Source: Trichodesmium sp. MAG_R04 (GTDB taxonomy: Bacteria > Cyanobacteriota > Cyanobacteriia > Cyanobacteriales > Microcoleaceae). Taken from it: DNA of 8,012 nucleotides. The first letter of the stretch is position 1; each line of letters opens with the position of its first letter. The DNA is taken from contig JAKQYG010000174.1 in NCBI GenBank assembly GCA_023356515.1, forward strand, positions 1-8,012, given 5' to 3'. Below, one piece after another: positions 1-6,244 of this stretch. Position numbers and translations under genes: made by a program. The notes under the pieces are model-generated. The model made no database searches, had not been told where the DNA came from, and saw only the letters and a program-made list of their open reading frames with translations.

Positions 1-24
1 CTCCTGGGACCATGGTCCTAGGAG
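1..24. repeat. 24-base near-perfect palindrome at left edge
   Basis: The first 24 bases form an inverted repeat centred on the CCATGG at 10-15. Eleven of twelve pairs are Watson-Crick, and the exception (G6 with T19) would still pair as G-U in RNA. The run on the left is cut by the window edge, so the true length is unknown. It could be a repeat end, an insertion-sequence tip or a hairpin; no T-tract follows, so it does not look like an intrinsic terminator. Confidence 0.6.
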
Positions 25-1029
25 GTGTCGCTCTGCGTTCCGCAACTACTATCTCTCCGTCGGGACAAACGACTACTATTTTGGTTTTCGTCTCGTGAGT
101 GTTCCCCCCCAGGACTCTTGAGTAGCCCTTTGCCCTTTTGCCCTATTTAGTCTTGCCTTTGGTGAGTCGATTTTTTTTGCTAGCATCTAATACGATAATG
201 TATCAGGAACAACAACACCATTTTATTTTGGATAAACTATAACGTCTGAGTTAGTTATAGTTATTTCAAATAACCGACATTCTCATATATCTTTATGTAT
301 ATTTATATTTTCAAATAGACTTCTACGAAAAAACTTCATTCTAGAACTTAATATCAATAAATTTTATCAATAACTAATTTTTTATGAGAAAATTAGCTAC
401 AATTCTTTATGAGAGTGAAAATTGATGCCCATAGCTATAAGGTTTTCAGGGAAAGAATTCGGGGCGATATATAAATAAAACTTATCAATTTAATGTTAAG
501 AAGTGCGGAATGTGGGAAATAAGAGTGAAGGACTTTTTCTGCAAATCAAAATGTAAAGATATATGAAGATATGCGGAATGTCGAGATAATCACAACAATT
601 GATGTTAATATTGGGAATGACTACTGTCATTAGTACTATTACATGATTCTTGATTAGACTAAATCTTAACTCAACGTAAAAAAGTTGAGGGTAATGAACA
701 TCTTTCCCCAACTCCTCTGTGTAAGGATATGGAGAAATTTTTCATAGGGTAGTTTTTTTGAAAAGTCTTGCTATAAGGCTTCATCCGATATTCCGCAGAT
801 CTTCTCTTCTCACAGGAAAGGTTTGGGAATAATTCTTCCAGCTTTCTGGATCTATAGCAGTACAAAAAGACGTTAGGACACTTTCTAACTTCTTTCATGT
901 CCTAAAAAACCTTGTTAAGAAATCTAAATATGTCCTAACCTTAGCACGTAGCGCTATAACTCACAATTTTAGTATTGACCTACTTCTAGAATTAGTAGAA
1001 CAGTTAACTTTTCCAGTTATTTATAATTT
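25..1029. other. Intergenic region without a convincing gene
   Basis: About 1 kb with no open frame that looks like a protein. Bases 25-170 are C/T-rich with short repeats (ACTACTAT twice, a run of seven C at 104-110, GCCCTTTGCCC-like tracts); the rest is AT-rich. It holds two copies of TGCGGAATGT (504-513, 572-581), a CTCAAC/GTTGAG hairpin (670-675 with 684-689), and the inverted-repeat cluster at 872-939. TATAAC at 955-960 and TTGACC at 975-980 resemble promoter boxes but neither has a well-spaced partner, so no promoter is called. The region is probably regulatory DNA for the precursor plus decayed repeats. Confidence 0.6.
872..939 (+). promoter_or_regulatory. Competing inverted repeats upstream of the precursor
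   Basis: GTTAGGACA (872-880) can pair with TGTCCTAA at 898-905 (8 pairs, short loop of 17 bases) or with TGTCCTAAC at 931-939 (9 pairs, loop of 50 bases). The two downstream copies are direct repeats of ATGTCCTAA, so only one hairpin can form at a time. The cluster lies about 105-175 bases before the precursor start. It may be an attenuator-like leader if transcription begins upstream, or operator half-sites for a DNA-binding protein; it could also be a chance repeat. Confidence 0.3.
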
Positions 1030-1031
1030 AT

Positions 1032-1036
1032 GAGGA
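1032..1036 (+). promoter_or_regulatory. Ribosome binding site deciding the precursor start
   Basis: GAGGA lies eight bases before ATG 1045. It falls inside the coding frame that would begin at ATG 1030, and nothing purine-rich sits at the right distance before 1030. This favours 1045 as the real start. Confidence 0.65.
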
Positions 1037-1044
1037 CCATTAAA

Positions 1045-1275
1045 ATGACAGAAGCTAAGGAGAATAAACTCTCTGATACTCCATCAGAAAATGATAATGA
1101 TTCTGAAAATTCTATTATTCTCGAACTAGACGAATTTGATTTAAGTGACTTAGACTCAATAAAAGGTACAGCACTAGGCAATATTTTGGAGAAAAATTTT
1201 AGCTCTGCTCCAACAGCTCATACAAAACACACTAGTCACTCTAGCCATTCTAAATATTCCTCTTCGGCTTGGTAA
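1045..1275 (+). CDS. RiPP precursor peptide with His/Tyr triad core
   Basis: A 76-residue peptide, likely the substrate of the maturase encoded next. Residues 1-50 are an acidic, hydrophilic leader (many Asp/Glu, stretch LELDEFDLSDLDSIKG at about 27-41), with no signal peptide or membrane segment. From residue 59 to the end the sequence runs in triads: H-T-K, H-T-S, H-S-S, H-S-K, Y-S-S, S-A-W. Aromatic residues thus stand at 59, 62, 65, 68 and 71, with Trp as the final residue 76. Known three-residue cyclophane (triceptide) maturases join the aromatic first residue of such a triad to the third, so the tail reads as a core of up to five crosslinks (inference). There is no Cys, which argues against a lanthipeptide or sactipeptide. 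ATG 1045 is chosen because GAGGA lies eight bases before it; ATG 1030 would add five residues. The maturase start is 401 bases downstream. Confidence 0.85.
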   Translation: MTEAKENKLSDTPSENDNDSENSIILELDEFDLSDLDSIKGTALGNILEKNFSSAPTAHTKHTSHSSHSKYSSSAW

Positions 1276-1354
1276 ATTAATCTTGTAGTCTTTGGTAAAG
1301 AGACTTGGAAAATATAGTTGAAAAAAAAATAACCGCTAGATATTAAGAGATAGA

Positions 1355-1546
1355 GATATCTGGACTTTGATCTTTTTCGCACCGAAAATGACTGCAAACC
1401 CAGTCTTAACAAGGGAAATACCTAAAAGAACTAAAAATAGGTTAAAACCTAGGTGTATCAAGAAAATGGTTAATTTGATGTAAAAACATTGCTGTATAAG
1501 CTTTTGGCTTAGTTTTTAACCCATTTTTTCTATAAGTCCAGATATC
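1355..1546. repeat. 13-base inverted repeat framing 166 bases
   Basis: GATATCTGGACTT at 1355-1367 is matched exactly by its reverse complement at 1534-1546. Inside lie weaker inverted pairs, such as AGAAAATGG-TTA near 1462 against TAAC-CCATTTTTTCT near 1517-1532, and TAGGTT/AACCTA near 1439-1452. The block fills about half of the gap between precursor and maturase. It could be a small transposon-derived element without genes, or a long RNA hairpin limiting read-through from the highly needed precursor into the enzyme gene. No poly-T terminator tail and no clear target duplication is visible. Confidence 0.5.
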
Positions 1547-1651
1547 CATAACTTACATTCCGCACGCCAAAATGTAGTATCTCAGACTAACTATTGAAAT
1601 CCTTACTTCATAAGAACTATGGAGATTATAAGTAAAAATACATATTACAGA

Positions 1652-1665
1652 AACTATTGATAGTT
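1652..1665 (+). promoter_or_regulatory. Small hairpin before the maturase start
   Basis: AACTAT (1652-1657) pairs with ATAGTT (1660-1665), ending 11 bases before the maturase ATG, where a ribosome binding site would be expected. No purine-rich Shine-Dalgarno sequence is visible there; the nearest GGAG is at 1621-1624. Translation may therefore be weak, which would fit an enzyme made in smaller amounts than its substrate. Confidence 0.3.
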
Positions 1666-1676
1666 ATTAATAATAT

Positions 1677-2876
1677 ATGAGTGAATTTACACTTGTCCCT
1701 TTAAGCTCACTTGTTTGCAAAATTGTCTCGCGTTGCAACTTGAACTGCGATTATTGTTATATGTATCAGCATGCCGATATAAGTTGGCAATTACAACCAT
1801 TTAAAATGTCTGAAACAACAATCATACAATTGGGCAAAAGAATTTATGAACATACTAAAAAATATAAATTATCAAAATTTTCTTTAATCCTCCACGGTGG
1901 TGAACCTTTGTTAGGAGGCTTAGATTATCTCAAAAAATTTCAAGATATCATTATAAATAATGTATCCAACATAAAGGTTGAATTTGGTATTCAAACTAAT
2001 GGTATTTTATTCAATGATCAAATCCTCGACTTTTGTATTAGCAAAAATATAACAATAGGCTTAAGTACAGATGGAGATAAGAAAGCTAACGATTTGCATC
2101 GCTTAGACCATCAAGGTAAATCTTTATTTCAAAATTTAGAAAATACTATTAAATTGTTAAGTAGTGAGAAGGGTAGAAAAGTGTGGACTGGGTTATTATG
2201 TGTTATCGATCTCAAAAACGATCCTGAAGCAATATATTCATATTTTTCACAGTATAACCCACCTGCTATGGATTTTTTATTACCTTTAAATCATTATGAT
2301 TTGAGGCCTATTGGTAAGAAAGAATCTCTTGATGCAACACCATACGCAGATTGGTTACTAAAAGTTTTTCAAATTTGGTATTATCAAAAACCTCAAACAA
2401 TAAGAATTAGGAAATTTGAAGACATTATTTCTATGATATTAGGGTTGCAAGGAAGTTCAGAAGAGTGGGGCCTACAAGCAGTTGATTTCGCAGTTATTGA
2501 AACTAATGGTGATATTGAAGCTGTTGATTGTTTGAAAGTTACTTATCCTACAGCCACCAAATTAGGTATGAACATATTTAGCCATAGCTTTGATGATATT
2601 TTTCAGTCTAAAAAAATTATTGAGCGTCAAAAAAAGTGGCAACACTTAAGTAAAACTTGTCAAGAATGTAGATTCGTAAAAGTTTGCGGTGGTGGCTATA
2701 TTCCCCACAGATACTCCAGAAAAAATAAATTTCAAAATCCATCTGTTTATTGTTCCGATATAAAGAAAATAATTACAACAATTCAGAAAACAGTAATTCA
2801 GGATTTGCAGCTAATCAAACACAAAAAATGTAAGGAATCAGGTCCTATGGATAAGCCTATAAGTTTTGAGGGATAA
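1677..2876 (+). CDS. Radical SAM/SPASM peptide maturase, FxsB-like
   Basis: A 399-residue cytoplasmic iron-sulfur enzyme that most likely crosslinks the precursor encoded upstream. The radical SAM cluster motif CxxxCxxC is at C20, C24, C27 (CNLNCDYCY), followed by the HADISW stretch near 32-37 that is typical of FxsB-like maturases. The SAM-binding GGEP motif is at 74-77. The C-terminal SPASM-type domain carries C285, C328, C331, C337 and C359 in the arrangement TCQECRFVKVCGGG ... HRYS ... NPSVYCSD, which I recognise as the FxsB-family signature. The family forms a bond between an aromatic side chain and the beta-carbon of the residue two positions on, giving a three-residue cyclophane. No N-terminal recognition domain is apparent ahead of the barrel. 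The frame has no earlier in-frame ATG fitting the family's N-terminus. Exact subfamily (FxsB, Grr- or Xye-like) cannot be settled by eye. Confidence 0.9.
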   Translation: MSEFTLVPLSSLVCKIVSRCNLNCDYCYMYQHADISWQLQPFKMSETTIIQLGKRIYEHTKKYKLSKFSLILHGGEPLLGGLDYLKKFQDIIINNVSNIKVEFGIQTNGILFNDQILDFCISKNITIGLSTDGDKKANDLHRLDHQGKSLFQNLENTIKLLSSEKGRKVWTGLLCVIDLKNDPEAIYSYFSQYNPPAMDFLLPLNHYDLRPIGKKESLDATPYADWLLKVFQIWYYQKPQTIRIRKFEDIISMILGLQGSSEEWGLQAVDFAVIETNGDIEAVDCLKVTYPTATKLGMNIFSHSFDDIFQSKKIIERQKKWQHLSKTCQECRFVKVCGGGYIPHRYSRKNKFQNPSVYCSDIKKIITTIQKTVIQDLQLIKHKKCKESGPMDKPISFEG

Positions 2877-3062
2877 GTATTCCGGCAATTACTTCCGAAA
2901 TTATATTCTCAATAAAAAATAGCTACAATCCTTTGTTTTCCTCATTATTAAAAATGAGACTATTAAATTGCTGAGTCAATCGTTTTCATAATTCAATCTA
3001 TGACTGGGTTTGAGATATCTGAATTCTTACTAATAAGGCTTATATCCAGTAATTTTATTAAC

Positions 3063-3068
3063 GAGGAG
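3063..3068 (+). promoter_or_regulatory. Strong ribosome binding site with start-stop overlap
   Basis: GAGGAG lies eight bases before ATG 3077. Between them an ATG at 3072 is followed at once by TAA (3075-3077), whose last A is the first base of the true start codon. The 3072 start is only three bases from the Shine-Dalgarno sequence, so 3077 is the better initiation codon. Confidence 0.75.
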
Positions 3069-3076
3069 TCGATGTA

Positions 3077-4918
3077 ATGAGTATTAAGCTAAATACTAAT
3101 ACTGTGAAAAAATTAGCTTCTCCCACTGGTACTTCTGAACCATTGGTACAGGCCATTTTTATCGCAGAATATCATAAAATATTGCTAAGTTTAGCTAACC
3201 TTTATCAAAAGTTCCAATCAGAATCTCCTGACTTACTTTTTACTTCTACTAATTTCTCTCAGTCTTTTGAGTTAGTGAAATCTTTTTCTAAAGAAACTCA
3301 AAAAAAGATATTAAGTTATCCATCTTTTAGTTGTTGGTTATATACAGCATGGGAATTAGCTAATAGAAAAGCCCATATTTTATTTCCAGAGATGCAAATT
3401 AAGTTTCATCTCGAAGACTTCAAAAAGTTTATTTTGGCAATGGCAAAATATGATAACGCAGAAAATTTTGAGTGTTGTTTATATACAGATAATTATGGGC
3501 GGATCCCTATACCAGGGATGGGAGTGTATTTACAACATCCGCAAAAAAAAGCTTTTCAAAAATTGCGAATAGTCACCAGCAATAAAGGTTGGAAAATTTC
3601 CAGTGACCACGAGGAAAATATTGCAATGATTCAATATGAAATACCTCATTTGAAAAATGCTATTGAATTAAATAGTTGTGACTATGATTTACATTTGGGT
3701 GGTAGCTATAATCTTGAATTTGAAACTTTAATGACAACTTCAACTATTAAGTGGTTATCTACCTTAGAAGAAGCTTGGTATTGGATCGAAGAGTGTTCTA
3801 CTTTGTTGGCAAGTGAAATACTGATGGGGATCAAATCTCTAGTGCCTGTATATTCTCATGCTCATGATGTTCATATAAGTCAAACATTTAGAGCAATACC
3901 AGGAGTTGTTATTTTATCTTGGATGTCAAATACGTCCGTAATAGTGGAAGCATTAGTACATGAATACCATCATCATAAGCTTAATGCTTTGTTAAATTTA
4001 GATCCAATTATTGCCGAAGGCACTTTTGAAGAGATTTATTATTCACCTTGGCGCAACGATCCTCGACCTCTTGATGGTATTTTACAGGGAATTTATGTGT
4101 TTCAAGCTGTATTAGACTTTTGGGATAAGTTTCTACAAGCAGATATACCTGTTTTACAAGAAAATCGCTTAAAAAAAAGAGTATATAAATTAAAAAAACA
4201 ACTGGAAACGGCACTTAAAACCCTAAAAAATCATGCTTCTTTTTCCTCTATTGGTGAAGCATTAATTGAATCAGTAGAAGAAAATATTAATCAAATAGAA
4301 ACAGAAATATTAGTAGCAGATCAACAACTAATTGATATGCAATTAAAAGAACACCAGCAAATATGGGAAGAGAAAAATCATCATTTAGTCAAGGCTAAAA
4401 TATTTCCAATTACAGTATCTGCTGAACTAGAAAAAAAAATCAATCAGACTATATTGAATCGGTCATTTCAATTACTCGGAATTAAAGAAGATATTGATTT
4501 GCGCCCCTTGACTTATTTGAGACAGCCATTCGATCCCATTCTCAATATTTTGCTAGATGTTTACCATAATCAAGGTTTAAAAGAATTAGAAGATATCTTA
4601 CAAGAAACTCAGATAGGAAGTTCTATTTTATTAGACCTGCTATGCGGACATACTGCTTATATTCATAAAAACTACCAAAAAGCAGCAATATTTTATGAAA
4701 GTTGCCTCGAGAATAATCCTTCAGCACCCTATTTTTGGCAATGTTTTATGTTTGCACTCAGACATTTAAACTTTTTAGATGATTACCGGTTAATTTTACT
4801 TAATATAGATACTTTTGTAGCCAAAAGTGAAGAAATTAAAGAACTCATTAGAAACCAACCTAAGTCTGAAGATAAAGTTTTAATGATGATGAAATTGATT
4901 AAAAATTTAGTGGGTTAG
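3077..4918 (+). CDS. aKG-HExxH-type peptide beta-hydroxylase-like protein
   Basis: A 613-residue soluble protein with the metal-binding motif HEYHH at 295-299 (H295, E296, H299) in the helix VEALVHEYHHHKLN. It is followed by YYSPWRNDPRPLDGILQGIY at about 321-340, which I recognise from the HExxH peptide-modification family (TIGR04267) found beside FxsB-like radical SAM genes. That family is now named for 2-oxoglutarate-dependent beta-hydroxylation of RiPP precursors and not for proteolysis. The N-terminal 200 residues are helical and unassigned. Residues about 360-435 look like a charged coiled coil. A tetratricopeptide-like helix pair lies near 520-560 (AYIHKNYQKAAIFYESCLENNP), perhaps for holding the peptide. 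It lies 200 bases after the maturase and 16 bases before the next gene, so it is co-expressed with the latter. A metallopeptidase role for leader removal cannot be excluded but is less likely given the flanking family motif. Confidence 0.82.
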   Translation: MSIKLNTNTVKKLASPTGTSEPLVQAIFIAEYHKILLSLANLYQKFQSESPDLLFTSTNFSQSFELVKSFSKETQKKILSYPSFSCWLYTAWELANRKAHILFPEMQIKFHLEDFKKFILAMAKYDNAENFECCLYTDNYGRIPIPGMGVYLQHPQKKAFQKLRIVTSNKGWKISSDHEENIAMIQYEIPHLKNAIELNSCDYDLHLGGSYNLEFETLMTTSTIKWLSTLEEAWYWIEECSTLLASEILMGIKSLVPVYSHAHDVHISQTFRAIPGVVILSWMSNTSVIVEALVHEYHHHKLNALLNLDPIIAEGTFEEIYYSPWRNDPRPLDGILQGIYVFQAVLDFWDKFLQADIPVLQENRLKKRVYKLKKQLETALKTLKNHASFSSIGEALIESVEENINQIETEILVADQQLIDMQLKEHQQIWEEKNHHLVKAKIFPITVSAELEKKINQTILNRSFQLLGIKEDIDLRPLTYLRQPFDPILNILLDVYHNQGLKELEDILQETQIGSSILLDLLCGHTAYIHKNYQKAAIFYESCLENNPSAPYFWQCFMFALRHLNFLDDYRLILLNIDTFVAKSEEIKELIRNQPKSEDKVLMMMKLIKNLVG

Positions 4919-4934
4919 TGAGTTTAATTTAATC

Positions 4935-5909
4935 ATGAATCAAATAGAAGTAAAACTGATAAAATTTTTAGGGAATAGTTCTTTCCAAAAATACCTTGAT
5001 ATTTTCCCTAGAGGGGAACAGCTACCATCTTTTATTGCTACCGTTAAAGGATTAAAAGCAGCAACGGATTTATGGGTTAGATATCAAAAGTGGGAATCTT
5101 TTTGTAAATTAGTTAGATATTTTGGATTGTTTTATTATGTAGATGCTTATTTTGTCCAAGATATTGAAACTTTAAATAATTTACCTAAAGAGTTATTTAC
5201 TACAACTAAGGCAGTTTTTGGTAAGCATTTTGAGAGGGACACTGAAGCTCATGTTTTTATTGCTAAATCACAGAAATCCTTAGTAAAGATAACTGGAGCT
5301 GGATGGTATCCTTTGGTTGTCAATAAAAAAGTTATTGAAAAACATTTAGCCGATCATTATAGTTTTGGGAAAGCTCTAGGCTATCCTTCCTGTTGTCTGA
5401 ATTTTTTCCAAAAGTATAATAATTGGTATTTTTATAATAATTATTACGAAACTTATCGCAATACAATCAACACCCCCACCTACTTGTCAAACGGATTGTT
5501 GCGTCTTATTGCTTTTTCACTTATTCCTCACATACCATGTTCTTTCCATTGTTTAGAATCTATCGACTACGCACAAAAATTAAGACTTCTAATTAAGGAA
5601 GAAAGTCAAGAATATCTCTGTGAAATAGAACGCCACCTACAAACACCTATTTTATGTCTATCAGAACTTAAAATATATCGTTTTGAAGGTAGACTTTTAT
5701 CTAAAAATACGGTCTTATATCATAGTGTAGAAACTATATTTCCTACCTTAAGAAATGATTCTATTTATCAAATGCTTATCCAGGGAGATATCTGTATCAT
5801 AGAAGGAAATATTGTCAGAGTCTATCAAGATGCTTATCCGGTAGGTGTCTATTTTGCGAGAGGCGATCGACATGCAGTCGAGGCTCCTTTTTTGATAAAT
5901 TTTAACTAG
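4935..5909 (+). CDS. DUF483-like Cys/His-rich protein
   Basis: A 324-residue soluble protein of unknown function. The recognisable centre is FGKALGYPSCCLNFF (144-158) followed by LIPHIPCSFHCLESIDYA (196-213). The pair CC (153-154) and H199-x2-C202-x3-C206 are spaced as in a metal or cluster site, and they resemble the conserved motifs of DUF483 (PF04467), for which I know no reaction. The N-terminal 120 residues are helical and the C-terminal 80 residues (from about 245) look beta-rich, ending in a short basic/acidic segment. It begins 16 bases after the stop of the HExxH gene, so the two are translated from one message and probably act on the same peptide. No strong Shine-Dalgarno sequence precedes ATG 4935, consistent with translational coupling. 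It might be an enzyme, a metal chaperone or a substrate-binding partner. Confidence 0.75.
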   Translation: MNQIEVKLIKFLGNSSFQKYLDIFPRGEQLPSFIATVKGLKAATDLWVRYQKWESFCKLVRYFGLFYYVDAYFVQDIETLNNLPKELFTTTKAVFGKHFERDTEAHVFIAKSQKSLVKITGAGWYPLVVNKKVIEKHLADHYSFGKALGYPSCCLNFFQKYNNWYFYNNYYETYRNTINTPTYLSNGLLRLIAFSLIPHIPCSFHCLESIDYAQKLRLLIKEESQEYLCEIERHLQTPILCLSELKIYRFEGRLLSKNTVLYHSVETIFPTLRNDSIYQMLIQGDICIIEGNIVRVYQDAYPVGVYFARGDRHAVEAPFLINFN

Positions 5910-6223
5910 GATGATTGATATAGCAATCATATTTTATTCGTGGCAAAAATCTTACTGCTTTTTAGGCAACAAGCAACAGGGAAAAGTCAACAGTTAAGAG
6001 TTTTAACTTTTTTATCTACTTTTTAATTTGTCGCAACCTATTTAGGATTGCTATATAGCAATCTGAAATACGTTGTAATAATTCAAAAACTAGAAATAAA
6101 CTCCGAATCTCTTGTCTGTTTAACTATAAGAGTTCTAAAATAGTTTTTGTACCATCTTCACTTCTTGATTTCTACCATCTAATCATTTTTTGCGTAACAA
6201 AGCCTAGGATTTCTATAATACAA
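5910..6223. other. Repeat-containing gap between the fourth and fifth genes
   Basis: A 314-base gap holding related palindromes at both ends of its first half. ATGATTG/CAATCAT (5911-5917 with 5924-5930) and the perfect 18-base palindrome GATTGCTATATAGCAATC (6046-6063) share GATTG-N-TATAGCAATC. Between them is AGGCAACAAGCAACAGGG-like sequence at about 5964-5981 of a kind I recall as repetitive in cyanobacteria. TACCATCT occurs twice (6150-6157, 6173-6180) before the next gene. The block 5911-6063 may be a small non-coding repeat element inserted into the operon. No intrinsic terminator is evident. Confidence 0.5.
6046..6063. repeat. Perfect 18-base palindrome
   Basis: GATTGCTATATAGCAATC is identical to its own reverse complement. 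A diverged partner (GATTGATATAGCAATC, 5913-5928) lies 133 bases upstream, starting four bases after the stop codon of the DUF483-like gene. The pair may be the two ends of one small repeat element. Confidence 0.7.
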
Positions 6224-6244
6224 ATGATACAAATGATACAAATG
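6218..6244 (+). repeat. Three tandem copies of ATACAAATG covering the start codon
   Basis: The 9-base unit ATACAAATG is repeated exactly three times. Each copy supplies an in-frame ATG (6224, 6233, 6242), so the protein begins M-I-Q-M-I-Q-M. Because the unit is a multiple of three, gain or loss of copies changes only the number of possible starts. Confidence 0.9.

Larger units (their letters stand above)
504..1564. repeat. Dispersed motif TGCGGAATGT, three copies
   Basis: The 10-mer TGCGGAATGT occurs at 504-513 and 572-581 on the plus strand and as its complement at 1555-1564. Similarity extends only a few bases beyond in each case (G/ATGCGGAATGT followed by A/G-rich sequence). The copies flank the precursor gene on both sides. 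I have the impression that related CATTCCGCA-type sequences are common in Nostocales intergenic DNA, but this is from memory. Probably a decayed repeat family and not an operator. Confidence 0.4.

Noticed and set aside
496..711. Minus-strand open frame of 71 codons
   Set aside because: Composition is Ile/Tyr-rich as expected of AT-rich noncoding DNA, no recognisable motif, and it crosses two copies of a repeat motif.
671..898. Minus-strand open frame of 75 codons
   Set aside because: No recognisable domain and no convincing ribosome binding site; it overlaps the inverted-repeat cluster and may at most be a decayed fragment.
1030..1044. Upstream ATG extending the precursor by five residues
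   Set aside because: It would place the only good ribosome binding site (GAGGA, 1032-1036) inside the coding region, while ATG 1045 is ideally spaced from it.
1388..1483. 31-codon basic open frame as a second precursor
   Set aside because: It lies inside the inverted-repeat block, has no ribosome binding site, and shows none of the leader or triad features of the real precursor. The frame is open upstream without a start, suggesting chance or a relic.
3959..3976. HExxH motif read as a zinc metallopeptidase (leader protease)
   Set aside because: The downstream WRNDPRP segment and the radical SAM neighbour fit the peptide-hydroxylase family better than any peptidase family I recognise, though this was not tested.
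4008..4214. Minus-strand frame inside the HExxH gene
   Set aside because: Shadow of a clearly coding plus-strand frame.
5748..5930. Minus-strand frame at the end of the DUF483-like gene
   Set aside because: Almost wholly within the plus-strand gene and beginning in a palindromic repeat.
5911..6000. 29-codon frame starting one base after the DUF483-like stop
   Set aside because: Its start lies in a palindromic repeat and the encoded peptide has no recognisable features; judged to be chance.
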